64,000 nucleotides of DNA from Burkholderiales bacterium PBB3 (GTDB taxonomy: Bacteria; Pseudomonadota; Gammaproteobacteria; Burkholderiales; Burkholderiaceae_C). Shown here one piece after another: positions 55,504 to 63,661 of this stretch; within the stretch, counting starts at the first letter, position 1; each line of letters begins with the position of its first letter. The notes beneath the pieces were generated by a model that saw only the letters and a list, made by a program, of their open reading frames with translations, ran no database searches and had not been told where the DNA came from. Made by a program: the position numbers and the translations under genes. The DNA lies in the NCBI GenBank assembly GCA_002256115.1, contig NKIK01000025.1, positions 1 through 64,000 on the forward strand, given 5' to 3'.

Positions 55504-55773
55504 ATGAAAGCTAAAAAGTTTGAGCAACAGTTTGATGAGGGCGTCGACATCTCGGCTTCTTTGGACTTGTCCAAAGCCAGGCGCGTGCTGCAAGAGCAGA
55601 AGCGAGTGAATGTCGATTTTCCAACATGGATGATTGACTCGCTAGATCGCGAAGCTAGCAAACTGGGGGTTACACGGCAGTCTGTCATTAAGGTCTGGCT
55701 GGCCGAGCGCCTTGAGGCGACCGGTTCTAACTTGCCACTCCAACGGGGGCGCGCAGATGCTGCGCGCCGCTGA
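55504..55773 (+). CDS. Orphan CopG/BrnA-type antitoxin
   Basis: An 89-aa ribbon-helix-helix protein (FEQQFDEGVDISASLDLSKA, then VDFPTWMIDSLDREASKLGV and SVIKVWLAERLE), the antitoxin form that normally follows a BrnT toxin. No second toxin gene precedes it; its place is taken by the half attC. A deletion probably removed the partner toxin. The C-terminal tail RGRADAARR reads into GC-rich DNA that may be an attC remnant. Confidence 0.82.
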   Translation: MKAKKFEQQFDEGVDISASLDLSKARRVLQEQKRVNVDFPTWMIDSLDREASKLGVTRQSVIKVWLAERLEATGSNLPLQRGRADAARR

Positions 55774-55793
55774 ACTCTACGTAGAGATCACTC

Positions 55794-56237
55794 ATGCTTG
55801 ATTACGACGATCCGGAAATTGAGGCTCAATGGTTTGAGGTGCGGCGCAATGAAGTTGCGGAGTACTTAGGGCGCGAAGGGGTCGCGCATGGTGAAGTCGG
55901 CAAGGCGCCTGCTTGGCATCTTTCACCCTACGTCTCAATTTGGGCTGTTGAGAGCCTCAAGAGTCCCGGTAGTGTTGGTTGGCGGGCAATTTCAGGTGAC
56001 TTACCAACTGACTATGTATCTGCAAAAGAAATCAAGCACCCGAGGGATGCAATGCGCGCCATAGCGACGCTGTGGAAGGAAGCCAGCGAGTACATGTTGC
56101 GCGGCGAAAAACACCCAACTTTCGCAATTGGTGCCGGTGACTCTAATGGCGAACTGGCACCAATGCTTGCGTCAAGGGCAGAAACTCTGCTTGGCTGGGC
56201 GGATGATCCAGAAGTTTGGGAGGATGATGATCTTTAA
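55794..56237 (+). CDS. Cassette 10: DUF4826-like protein
   Basis: A 147-aa acidic protein: WFEVRRNEVAEYLGREGVAH, APAWHLSPYVSIWAVESLKS, GDLPTDYVSAKEIKHPRDAM and a very acidic end (DDPEVWEDDDL). It resembles DUF4826, a family of unknown function. The stop overlaps the left end of the next attC. Confidence 0.72.
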   Translation: MLDYDDPEIEAQWFEVRRNEVAEYLGREGVAHGEVGKAPAWHLSPYVSIWAVESLKSPGSVGWRAISGDLPTDYVSAKEIKHPRDAMRAIATLWKEASEYMLRGEKHPTFAIGAGDSNGELAPMLASRAETLLGWADDPEVWEDDDL

Positions 56238-56318
56238 CATTTTGCTCGGCACGGACAAGCAGCAGCAGGATGCCGCTTCGCGGCGCTTGCTGCGCGCCTG
56301 GCAGCTTCGCCGGTAAAG
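56232..56318 (+). repeat. attC site 9 (degenerate right core)
   Basis: CTTTAAC at the left. The central palindrome AAGCAGCAGCAGGATGCCGC against GCGGCGCTTGCTGCGCG matches attC 2. The right core reads GGTAAAGC instead of GTTRRRY, so mobility is doubtful. Confidence 0.75.
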
Positions 56319-56326
56319 CACATCAA

Positions 56327-56671
56327 ATGCAGGCCGCTCCAATGAAAGCTGATTTGATCGGTCACGTTTTGGCGTTCTCCGCATTGATTTTCATCGCGAG
56401 TGGCGCTGCGTACTTTGGGGTGGCGTCTTGTGGAGGGTATGTGTGGCACAAGCAAATGTTTTGCTATGTAGCTCCCGTCATCGCTATCAGCGCAGTCATA
56501 GTTCCCGGCAACCGCCTGCCTAGTTTCGGCAGCAGAGTTGCGTTTCTTCTGGCACTCTTGGTTGGCTACTTCGTGATTGAAGCAGTGGGTTCGATGATCT
56601 ACTTTGGTGGAGAAAATTGGCGCGAATATGGCAATCTTTTCATTCGGGCTTTGGAGTACGGCCCATGCTAA
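56327..56671 (+). CDS. Cassette 11: small membrane protein
   Basis: A 114-aa protein with about four hydrophobic segments (VLAFSALIFIASGAAYFGVA, YVAPVIAISAVIVPG, VAFLLALLVGYFVIEAVGSM). ATG 56327 or 56342. No family recognised. Confidence 0.6.
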   Translation: MQAAPMKADLIGHVLAFSALIFIASGAAYFGVASCGGYVWHKQMFCYVAPVIAISAVIVPGNRLPSFGSRVAFLLALLVGYFVIEAVGSMIYFGGENWREYGNLFIRALEYGPC

Positions 56672-56776
56672 GTTCTCACATTTCGCTGGGTGCGGATACG
56701 CAGTCGCAGAATGCCGCTTAACGGCGCATACTGCGTGCCGGGCAATTTCGACGTCTGGCCGCATACCCGGTTATGT
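56667..56776 (+). repeat. attC site 10 (imperfect)
   Basis: About 110 bp from GCTAAGT to GTTATGT with ACGCAGTCGCAGAATGCCGC facing GCGCATACTGCGTGCC. The left core is altered. Confidence 0.7.
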
Positions 56777-57465
56777 ACCGATTCTTCCTTAGCCTCGCCA
56801 TCCTGCTTTGCTTTCAGCGATCTGAGGCAGCTGCAACTGAAAGCCAGTGTTACGGCACAGTCAGCAATGGCCGAGTCGAAGACAGCGTCAAACTTCCACT
56901 CAGTGGTCCGAACTTCTCCGCCTACAGCATTCTCGGGGCCACAGCAGGTCGCACGCATATTCACTCCAAAGTCGCAGACATCATTCTCTCGGCATACTCT
57001 GCCCTTGCAGCGGTCAGCCCTTCCACAGTCTTTGTCTATGACGAGACAGGTTGGCCTTCCGGTGGTCGCATTCGTCCTCATCGCACCCATCAGAACGGCC
57101 TATCCATAGACTTCTTTGTGCCGGTACTAAACGCTGAGGGAAAATCTGTACCGCTTCCTACCAGCATCACAAATCGGCTCGGCTACGACATTGAGTTCAA
57201 TGCGGATGCGAAGTACGAAGGGCTCACGATTGACTTTCCTGCTATTTCCGAGCACCTATATCAGCTGCACGTAGCCGCCAAAACCAAGGGGGCAAGCATC
57301 TCCTTGGTCATCTTCGATCCTGTCTTCCTGCCCAAGCTCTTTTCTACGCCACGTGGTAAGTACCTTCAAGACAACCTGCCTTTTATGAAAGGCAAGCCGT
57401 GGGTGCGTCACGATGAGCATTACCATGTTGATTTCGCAGTTCCTTGTAAGCCCAATGCTGCCTAA
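56773..57465 (+). CDS. Cassette 12: MepA-like (M74) murein endopeptidase
   Basis: A 230-aa exported protein with signal peptide MYRFFLSLAILLCFQRSEAA. The M74/LAS-type zinc site is recognisable: PHRTHQNGLSIDFFVP supplies His and Asp ligands and HDEHYHVDF supplies the C-terminal His pair, as in penicillin-insensitive murein endopeptidase MepA. It would cleave D-Ala-mDAP crosslinks in peptidoglycan. The ATG lies inside the attC core. It is the last clear cassette; no full attC follows. Confidence 0.82.
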   Translation: MYRFFLSLAILLCFQRSEAAATESQCYGTVSNGRVEDSVKLPLSGPNFSAYSILGATAGRTHIHSKVADIILSAYSALAAVSPSTVFVYDETGWPSGGRIRPHRTHQNGLSIDFFVPVLNAEGKSVPLPTSITNRLGYDIEFNADAKYEGLTIDFPAISEHLYQLHVAAKTKGASISLVIFDPVFLPKLFSTPRGKYLQDNLPFMKGKPWVRHDEHYHVDFAVPCKPNAA

Positions 57466-57614
57466 ATCAAGCATCAACAGCCATGCAACTGTAAGAAGTC
57501 ATCGCCGGATATTTGGCATTTGGCCCATCGTCGCGCTCGCGCAGACCAAACACTGACAAGGCTGCAGTCGCAAGTATCCGCAAATGGCTAGAGCAGGACG
57601 GAGTTGAACCATGA
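57466..57614 (+). pseudogene. Array end with hicA toxin remnant
   Basis: The frame ending at 57612-57614 reads PNTDKAAVASIRKWLEQDGV-EP-stop, like the C-terminus of HicA-type toxins, and overlaps the hicB start (ATGA). Upstream, before about 57528, the frame loses similarity and no start is present, so only the tail survives. The break probably marks the right boundary of the integron. Confidence 0.65.
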
Positions 57615-57943
57615 ACCTAATGACGGTTGACGATTTTCACGCAACGATTGAATTTGACCCTGATCTCGATCTCTTTCGGGGAGAAATTCTCGGCCTCAAT
57701 GGTGACGCTGACTTTTATGGGAAAAATCCAAAGGAGTTGCGTGCTGAATTCAAGCGCTCCCTGCAAGTTTTTTTTGAGGTTTGTGCGGAGAAGGGTATCC
57801 AGCCGCGGCGGCATTTTTCAGGCAAGTTCAATTTACGAATTTCTCCGGATCTGCACGAAAAACTTGCCATTGCCGCGCAGGCGCAAGGCAAGAGCATCAA
57901 CACGCTGGCCCAGGAAGCGTTGCGCGATTGTGTTGCTTCATGA
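57611..57943 (+). CDS. hicB: HicB-family antitoxin
   Basis: A 110-aa protein with the HicB partial RNase-H fold (ATIEFDPDLDLFRGEILGLN, FEVCAEKGIQPRRHFSGKFN) and a C-terminal ribbon-helix-helix (LRISPDLHEKLAIAAQAQGK, SINTLAQEAL). The toxin gene in front is only a remnant, so HicB is orphaned. It may have protected against loss of the intact locus or now acts only as a DNA-binding protein (inference). Confidence 0.88.
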   Translation: MNLMTVDDFHATIEFDPDLDLFRGEILGLNGDADFYGKNPKELRAEFKRSLQVFFEVCAEKGIQPRRHFSGKFNLRISPDLHEKLAIAAQAQGKSINTLAQEALRDCVAS

Positions 57944-57950
57944 GGACACC

Positions 57951-58508
57951 ATGGGACTCTTAACCTTCAGTATCAACGTCACCCTGGACGGCTGCATCGA
58001 CCACCAGGAAGGCATCGCCGATGACGAGACACATGCCTTCTTCACCCGCCTGATGGATGAGGGCGGGGCGATGCTGTGGGGCCGTGTCACCTACGAGATG
58101 ATGGAAAGCTACTGGCCAGCGGTCGCCCGCGGCGATGTGGACGCACCGCCAGCGATACGCGAGTGGGCGGTCAAGCTGGAGGCCAAGCCTAAGTACGTGG
58201 TGTCGTCTTCGCGAACGGACTTCCCCTGGACCAACAGCCACCACATTGCTGGCGACTTGCGCACTGGCGTACAGCAGCTCAAGGACGCGACCCCGGACGG
58301 CGTGCTGCTCGGTAGCGGCAAGCTCGCGGCCGCGCTGGACCGGCTGGATTTGATCGACGAGTACAAGTTTCTCGTCCACCCTAGGATCGCTGGCCACGGC
58401 CCGACCCTGTACGAGAGCGGGCTGCTGAGTACGCGGCGGCTTGAGCTACTCTCGTCAACGCCGTTGCGCAACGGCGCGGTCGTCCTGCACCACCGGCGCG
58501 CTAAATAG
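57951..58508 (+). CDS. Dihydrofolate reductase-like (RibD C-terminal domain) protein
   Basis: A 185-aa reductase-fold protein: FSINVTLDGCIDHQEGI at the N-terminus, GAMLWGRVTYEMMESYWPAV, and GVLLGSGKLAAALDRLDLID near the NADPH site. The family resembles RibD-C/YyaP-type DHFR-like proteins with unclear substrates. It starts 7 bp after hicB. Its higher GC matches the chromosome more than the cassettes do. Confidence 0.88.
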   Translation: MGLLTFSINVTLDGCIDHQEGIADDETHAFFTRLMDEGGAMLWGRVTYEMMESYWPAVARGDVDAPPAIREWAVKLEAKPKYVVSSSRTDFPWTNSHHIAGDLRTGVQQLKDATPDGVLLGSGKLAAALDRLDLIDEYKFLVHPRIAGHGPTLYESGLLSTRRLELLSSTPLRNGAVVLHHRRAK

Positions 58509-58562
58509 TAGGAATGTTGTCTTCCTCAACCAGTACGGTCGTTTTCTTTTACAAGCCAAATA

Positions 58563-58612
58563 TGGCTTTCAGGCCGTGGATAGTGCGGGAGCAGCTATCA
58601 TAGTTGTAGCGT
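58563..58612 (+). repeat. Dispersed GATAGTGCGGGAGCAGCT repeat, copy 7
   Basis: CCGTGGATAGTGCGGGAGCA followed by GCTATCATAGTTGTAGCG, almost identical to copy 6 on the other side of the integron. It lies in the gap after the DHFR-like gene. Confidence 0.8.
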
Positions 58613-58845
58613 TCAGGCTCTGCGCTTGGGTTGATTTTTCACTAACGTGTTTGCCTTGCGGACAGGCCGCTTGATCCCCGAGAATGCAGGCATGCTGAAC
58701 ACCGATGAATTGACACGCATGCTCAGGGATCAATCGGGCACGGCACTGGTTGCCGATTTCGGGCGCGTCCAGGAAGGGGCAGCATCGTGGTGCAGTTTCC
58801 GCAGGCGGCGTGTGGGTGTATCCGGCAGGGGCTCGCAGACTACGC

Positions 58846-59229
58846 ATGAAACCCAACTTGCTCTGGATTGACTGCTCGGCCGCTGCCCTAGCGGGTGTGG
58901 CGGTGATATTTCTGGCCGATTGGCTGAGCGCAGTTCAGGCCTTGCCACGTTCGTTGCTGCTCTGCATAGGGGCCGCAAACTTGGCCTACGCTTGCTACTC
59001 ATTCACGCTGGCCAATTGGGCCAACCGTCCGCAACACCTGATCGATTGCTTGGTGGCGGGCAATGTGTTGTGGGCCCTGGTGTGCCTTGGGTTGGCCGTG
59101 TATTTTTGGTCGATAGCCACGGTTTGGGGTCTGCTTCATCTTATCGGCGAGGCGATTTTTGTGGCTGGGCTGGCGGCACTGGAATGGCGGTGGCGTTCGC
59201 ACCTTGGCTCCGCCGCACACACCATATAG
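58846..59229 (+). CDS. Small integral membrane protein
   Basis: A 127-aa protein with four hydrophobic segments (SAAALAGVAVIFLADWLSAV, LLLCIGAANLAYACYSFTL, VLWALVCLGLAVYFWSIATV, LIGEAIFVAGLAALEW). No family firmly recognised. The ATG at 58846 (MKPNLLW) is preferred over the longer frame. It is followed after 7 bp by the next gene, suggesting a three-gene unit of membrane-associated proteins. Confidence 0.65.
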   Translation: MKPNLLWIDCSAAALAGVAVIFLADWLSAVQALPRSLLLCIGAANLAYACYSFTLANWANRPQHLIDCLVAGNVLWALVCLGLAVYFWSIATVWGLLHLIGEAIFVAGLAALEWRWRSHLGSAAHTI

Positions 59230-59236
59230 GCACCCC

Positions 59237-59845
59237 ATGAACAACAGCTTTGTCGTCGTCCTTGTCGCCATTCTTGCGGCGGTGGCCGCTTGGAAACTCA
59301 AACCCGAGAAAGAGCAAGCACCGCAGCAAGCGCCGCTGGTGAGTGTTCAAGAAATGGGGGCGCTGGTTTCATTGAAGGTCAACTATGCGAACGTCATCGA
59401 GTTCAATGAACGCGTGACCCAAGACATACCCTGGACGCAGTGGGAGCTGCGGTTTGGTGGAACCCGCGTCTTGTTGGTAGCGCGCGGGGAATGCCTCATA
59501 GGAACCGACTTGAAATTGGCCCAGTACGAACAATCCTCCGCGGATACCAAAACGGCAACCCTGGTTGCTCCCCAGCCTAAGGTCATTTCAGCCCGCCTGA
59601 ACCATGACGCCAAGAATGGTGGTTCTTATTTCTACGCCATGAGCAGTAGTGGCATAGTCGCTCTGGTGCCCGGAACTGAGCAGCAAACCAAAGCCATGAA
59701 TAGCGCGCTACAGAAAGGGCAGAGTGAATTGGAAGCGAGCTGCGCCCGGCCTGAACTGATAGAGGCGGCCCGCAAGAGTGCCGAGGCTGTACTGGTGCCA
59801 ACGCTCTCCGCCACGGGCTGGAAAGTTGCAGTTGTTTGGCGATGA
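59237..59845 (+). CDS. DUF4230-like membrane-anchored protein
   Basis: A 202-aa protein with one N-terminal transmembrane helix (SFVVVLVAILAAVAAWKL), then a soluble domain with LVSVQEMGALVSLKVNYANV and GGTRVLLVARGECLIGTDL, resembling DUF4230. Function unknown. It overlaps the next membrane gene by 4 bp. Confidence 0.7.
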   Translation: MNNSFVVVLVAILAAVAAWKLKPEKEQAPQQAPLVSVQEMGALVSLKVNYANVIEFNERVTQDIPWTQWELRFGGTRVLLVARGECLIGTDLKLAQYEQSSADTKTATLVAPQPKVISARLNHDAKNGGSYFYAMSSSGIVALVPGTEQQTKAMNSALQKGQSELEASCARPELIEAARKSAEAVLVPTLSATGWKVAVVWR

Positions 59846-60240
59846 TGTTCTTAGCGCTTACGGTCGTTGCCTTGGCGGGCTTGTTTTTATTCGGGCTGGG
59901 GCTGCTGGCATTGGCGTGGCCCGCCAAGGCGCGCAGCTTTTTGCTCGGTTTTGCAGAAACAGCAGCAAAACATTACCTGGAGCTTTGTGTACGCCTGGCG
60001 ATTGGGGCTGCGTTTATTTTTGCAGCGCCGCGCATGGCAGGCCCGGCCGTGGCGGAGTTCGCAGGCTGGGTGCTGGTACTGACTACCGCACTGATGTTTC
60101 TTGTGCCCTGGCGTATGCACCGTGCCTTTGCCCAGCGGTCTGTGCCCCAGGCATTGGCGCAATTACCCTTGCTAGGGTTTGCATCCTTGGCGGGGGGTAC
60201 TGCAATCCTTTGGTCCGTTTACACGGGAAGCGCGATCTGA
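59842..60240 (+). CDS. Small integral membrane protein
   Basis: A 132-aa protein with four hydrophobic segments (FLALTVVALAGLFLFGLGLL, LCVRLAIGAAFIFAAPRMAG, WVLVLTTALMFLVPWRMH, PLLGFASLAGGTAILWSVYT). No family recognised. Translationally coupled to the DUF4230-like gene (ATGA overlap). Confidence 0.65.
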   Translation: MMFLALTVVALAGLFLFGLGLLALAWPAKARSFLLGFAETAAKHYLELCVRLAIGAAFIFAAPRMAGPAVAEFAGWVLVLTTALMFLVPWRMHRAFAQRSVPQALAQLPLLGFASLAGGTAILWSVYTGSAI

Positions 60241-60260
60241 TGCAGCGCGCGCACAGCCCT

Positions 60261-60770
60261 TCATCCCAACACAATCTCATCCTGGTGATTGGCAATGTGA
60301 AACACATGCGCCTGCGCAAACTCCGCTTTACTTAAAGCGCCATACGCAAAATGCGGTTTCAGCGGGCCGGTGTTGGCTTCAAACCGCGCAATGGCTGCGC
60401 GCAAGCGGTTGGCGGCGGGTTTCCAATCACCTTGAGGCGTGAGGGCTGGGGCGCCGGGGATGGGTTCATCCAGCCCATGGCTCATCTTGCCGCGCCACTG
60501 AAACACGGCGAATGCCGCAGCGCCAATGGTGTGCTGAAACGCAGCGCTCTTGGGCTGCGGAAAGCCGTCCAGGCTCATCTCTATGCTTTGCGACAGGTGC
60601 TCCAGCACCGACACCAACGGCCACGCGCCGGTGGTCTTGGCGGCGGGGGCTTTCTCCATTTGGTCGAGCCAGAGGCGTGCTTCAGACAAGGTTTGCACCT
60701 TGGCGGGGGCCGCCGATACTAGGCCGGGGCCGAGGGCCAAACCGGACACCACAAAGTCGCGTCGTTTCAT
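60261..60770 (-). CDS. DUF1569 family protein
   Basis: A 169-aa protein with a short Tat-like leader (MKRRDFVVSGLALGPGLVSA) and a DinB-like four-helix domain typical of DUF1569 (PLVSVLEHLSQSIEMSLDGF, HFAYGALSKAEFAQAHVFHI, with a C-terminal His pair). Function unknown; related DinB folds bind metal. It precedes no operon partner except gloA 18 bp upstream on the same strand. Confidence 0.8.
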   Translation of the reverse strand: MKRRDFVVSGLALGPGLVSAAPAKVQTLSEARLWLDQMEKAPAAKTTGAWPLVSVLEHLSQSIEMSLDGFPQPKSAAFQHTIGAAAFAVFQWRGKMSHGLDEPIPGAPALTPQGDWKPAANRLRAAIARFEANTGPLKPHFAYGALSKAEFAQAHVFHIANHQDEIVLG

Positions 60771-60788
60771 ACGGGTCCCCTCAGTGAA

Positions 60789-61199
60789 TTAACGCAAGCC
60801 AGCGCCCGCACCGTCTTCGGCGCGTTGGATCAGTTCAATCTTGTAGCCATCCGGGTCGGTGACAAAGGCGATGACGGTGGTGCCGCCTTTGACCGGGCCG
60901 GCTTCGCGGGTTACGTTGCCGCCAGCGGCCTTGATCTTTTCTACAGCGGCGTAGGCATCGGGCACGCCCAGCGCAATGTGGCCGAAGGCGGTGCCGATGT
61001 CGTAGCTTTCCACGCCCCAGTTGTAGGTGAGTTCAATCTCGGCGTGGTCTGGGTTGCGCCCGTAGCCGATGAAGGCCAGCGAGTATTTATAGTCCGGGTT
61101 TTCTGAGGTGCGCAGCAGTTGCATGCCCAGCACCTGGGTATAGAAATCGATGGAGCGTTGAAGGTTGCCAACGCGCAGCATGGTGTGTAGTAGTCGCAT
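60789..61199 (-). CDS. gloA: Lactoylglutathione lyase (glyoxalase I)
   Basis: Converts the methylglyoxal-glutathione hemithioacetal to S-lactoylglutathione. All four metal ligands of the Ni-type enzyme align: His5 (LLHTML), Glu56 ([10 protein letters not shown]), His74 (AFGHIALG) and Glu122 (GYKIELIQ). 136 aa, full length. Upstream lies a short gap with a GC-rich hairpin, then the thioesterase gene in the same direction. Confidence 0.96.
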   Translation of the reverse strand: MRLLHTMLRVGNLQRSIDFYTQVLGMQLLRTSENPDYKYSLAFIGYGRNPDHAEIELTYNWGVESYDIGTAFGHIALGVPDAYAAVEKIKAAGGNVTREAGPVKGGTTVIAFVTDPDGYKIELIQRAEDGAGAGLR

Positions 61200-61290
61200 G
61201 CTGCAAATTGTGCATGAGAAATGGACCCCACGCTCCGCCGCTGCGTGGGTCGCGGCCCTGCGGGGAATTGCGTCTGTCTTTCCAGCAAAT

Positions 61291-61842
61291 TCACCGCTTC
61301 AGTTCGAAAACCAAGCAGGTGGTGGTGGCATGGGCGTAGAGCGTGCCATCAGGGCCGACGATGCGGGCTTCGGCGGTTGCCAGTTGGCGACCGCAATGGA
61401 TCACCTTGCCCTCGGCGCGTACGCGTGGCGTCTTGGCGGGGTTGATGGCCTTGACCAGATTGACGCCCAACTCGGCCGTGGTGTAGCCGCGCCCCACGGG
61501 CATGAGGGTGTGTATCGCGCAGCCCAGGGCGGAGTCGAGCATCGTGGCGTACCAGCCGCCGTGGATGCCGCCCATGGGGTTCAGGTGGGCCGGGCCAGGG
61601 CTGCCCTGAAACACGGCGCGCCCCTCAGATACCTCAACGATGGTGAAGTCCAGCGTTTTGGCAATGGCCGCGTAGGGCAGCTCACCGCGCAGCATGGCTT
61701 GCATCAGTTCGATGCCGGTCAGGTGTGCCACTTGGTCCGGGCGGGCCACGCCGGGGCCAGGGCCTGCGTTCAGGCGGGCAATCACGTCGGCTTCTTCGGC
61801 CAACCAGGCATCCAGGGTGGAGGGGGTGGTCATGGCATTCAT
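61291..61842 (-). CDS. PaaI-type hot-dog thioesterase
   Basis: A 183-aa acyl-CoA thioesterase of the hot-dog fold. The active-site helix region is [20 protein letters not shown], followed by [20 protein letters not shown]. These enzymes hydrolyse aryl- or acyl-CoA. It is divergent from the MarR gene, and a perfect 12-bp palindrome lies in the shared promoter, so MarR may repress it (inference). Confidence 0.9.
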   Translation of the reverse strand: MNAMTTPSTLDAWLAEEADVIARLNAGPGPGVARPDQVAHLTGIELMQAMLRGELPYAAIAKTLDFTIVEVSEGRAVFQGSPGPAHLNPMGGIHGGWYATMLDSALGCAIHTLMPVGRGYTTAELGVNLVKAINPAKTPRVRAEGKVIHCGRQLATAEARIVGPDGTLYAHATTTCLVFELKR

Positions 61843-61863
61843 GGTGTGTCCTTTTCAATATAC

Positions 61864-61875
61864 TTGCATATGCAA
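61864..61875. promoter_or_regulatory. Palindromic operator candidate for the MarR regulator
   Basis: TTGCATATGCAA is a perfect palindrome in the 56-bp gap between the divergent thioesterase and marR genes. Size and placement fit a MarR-dimer site controlling both directions. Confidence 0.65.
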
Positions 61876-61898
61876 CAGATGTAGGTACAATAATTGAC

Positions 61899-62381
61899 AT
61901 GAAAACACTTGTCAAGCCAGCCGCTGTCACAGAAGTTCCAAAGCCACAGGGCTGTACCAACCTGAAGCTGCGCCAGCTGATGCGCCGCGTGGCCCAGCAT
62001 TACGACGCGGAGGTTGGCAAGACCGGCCTCAAGGGCACGCAGTATTCGCTGCTGTCCTATGTGGTCAAGCTCGGGCCTATTCGCGCGGTGGATCTAGCGG
62101 CGGCCATGCGGGTCAGCACCTCCACGCTGTCACGCAACCTGCAGCCGCTGATCACAGCCGGTTGGATCGAGGTGAACGCAGGCGACGACGCGCGCAGCCG
62201 CCTCATCAGTGCCACCGAAGCGGGCCAGACCAAACGCACCGAGGCGCAGCGCAAATGGCGTATTGCGCAAGAGGGCATCAATGCCACGCTGGGTGCGGAG
62301 CGCGTGATGGCGCTCCATGCGCTGATTGACGAATCCCTGGAATTGCTATCGCCCCTGGAATCTGGAGAAGACGATGTCTGA
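61899..62381 (+). CDS. MarR-family transcriptional regulator
   Basis: A 160-aa winged-helix regulator: TQYSLLSYVVKLGPIRAVDL, then AAAMRVSTSTLSRNLQPLIT (recognition helix) and the wing NAGDDARSRLISATEAGQTK. An unusually Cys-poor, His-poor sequence gives no hint of ligand. ATG 61899. Its stop overlaps the MFS transporter start by 8 bp, so it probably regulates that transporter and the divergent thioesterase. Confidence 0.92.
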   Translation: MKTLVKPAAVTEVPKPQGCTNLKLRQLMRRVAQHYDAEVGKTGLKGTQYSLLSYVVKLGPIRAVDLAAAMRVSTSTLSRNLQPLITAGWIEVNAGDDARSRLISATEAGQTKRTEAQRKWRIAQEGINATLGAERVMALHALIDESLELLSPLESGEDDV

Positions 62382-63600
62382 TACCTCTGTGACAACGATT
62401 CGTACGCATGCAGTTTGGGTGATCCTGCTGGCTGCGGCCGGCGCGTTTGCGCTGACCATGGGCGTGCGCCAGACCATGGGCCTGTTCCTGAGTTCGATGA
62501 ATACCGCCACGGGTCTTGGCGTGGGCAGCATCAGCTTAGCCTTTGCGTTTGGGCAACTGTGGTGGGGCTTGACACAGCCCTTTGCGGGTGCTTTTGCCGA
62601 CCGCGTCGGCGCTGGGCGCGTGCTCTTGCTGGGTATCTTTCTAGTAGCGCTGGGCACCTTCATCACGCCTTTTATGACCACGACGGCCGGGCTAATTTTT
62701 GCGATTGGCGTGCTGGCCGCCGGCGGCGCAGGCATGGCTGGGCCAGCAGTATTGATGGCGGCCACCACACGCCTGCTGCCCGCCGACAAACGCGGTATGG
62801 CCACTGGCATCGTTAACGCGGGCGGCTCGTTTGGCCAGTTTGTGATGGCCCCCATTGCCGGGGCGCTGATGGTCAGCGTGGGCTGGGGCAATGCCATGCA
62901 GGTCATGGCGGGCCTGGTGCTGGTCGCGCTGCCAGCAGCCTTTTTCCTGAAGGGCAATAACGTGCAGGTGGCGGTGCCGGGCGTCAAGGCTATGGGCACG
63001 GGCGATGCCATACGACTGGCCTTGCGCACCCCCAGCTTTTTGTTGCTGGCGACAGGCTTTTTTGTCTGCGGCTTTCACGTCGCATTTTTGGCCACGCATT
63101 TGCCAGGTGTGGTGGCGGCCTGCGGCCTGCCTACACAGTGGGGTGCCTGGGCGCTGGGAATATTAGGACTGTTCAACATCGTGGGCAGCATCGCCATGGG
63201 TTGGGCTGTGGGGCGTTGGCGCATGAAGTCGCTGTTGTCGCTGGTCTATGCCGTGCGTGCCGTGGCGGTGTTGGTTTTCCTGTTCGCACCCAAGACCGGC
63301 CCTGTTGTGCTGGTGTTTGCGGCAGTCATGGGTGTGAGCTTCTTGTCCACGGTTCCGCCCACCGCAGGCTTGGTCGCCAAGTTCTTTGGCACATCGCATA
63401 TGGCCACGTTGTTTGGCTTGGTGATGCTGACGCACCAGGTGGGCGGCTTCCTGGGGGCGTATCTGGGTGGCAAGGTGTTTGACGCCACCGGTAGCTACAA
63501 CTGGATCTGGTACGCCGATATCGTGCTGGCCGTGGGCGCCGCGCTGATCCATTTGCCGATTAAAGAAGCCGAGCTGCCACCGCGTGTGGTGGTGGCATGA
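62374..63600 (+). CDS. MFS transporter
   Basis: A 408-aa carrier with 12 predicted membrane segments in two halves. The loop after helix 2 contains GAFADRVGAGRVLLLG (MFS motif A) and the central helices are glycine-rich (VLAAGGAGMAGPAVLMAATT). It resembles the monocarboxylate/oxalate-formate-type or CynX-like branch. The substrate is not predictable; context with a CoA thioesterase hints at an organic acid (inference). ATG 62374 overlaps marR. Confidence 0.9.
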   Translation: MSDTSVTTIRTHAVWVILLAAAGAFALTMGVRQTMGLFLSSMNTATGLGVGSISLAFAFGQLWWGLTQPFAGAFADRVGAGRVLLLGIFLVALGTFITPFMTTTAGLIFAIGVLAAGGAGMAGPAVLMAATTRLLPADKRGMATGIVNAGGSFGQFVMAPIAGALMVSVGWGNAMQVMAGLVLVALPAAFFLKGNNVQVAVPGVKAMGTGDAIRLALRTPSFLLLATGFFVCGFHVAFLATHLPGVVAACGLPTQWGAWALGILGLFNIVGSIAMGWAVGRWRMKSLLSLVYAVRAVAVLVFLFAPKTGPVVLVFAAVMGVSFLSTVPPTAGLVAKFFGTSHMATLFGLVMLTHQVGGFLGAYLGGKVFDATGSYNWIWYADIVLAVGAALIHLPIKEAELPPRVVVA

Positions 63601-63661
63601 GCGCGCTCCGGGCCGTCCCCAAGCAAGCTCGCACCGCAGTGCGAAGCACGAAGGTTTCTCA

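Noticed and set aside
58692..58871. Short frame starting MLNTDELTRMLRD before the membrane gene
   Set aside because: 60 residues with no recognisable family, overlapping the better-supported membrane gene in another frame. It may be a remnant but is not supported as a gene.
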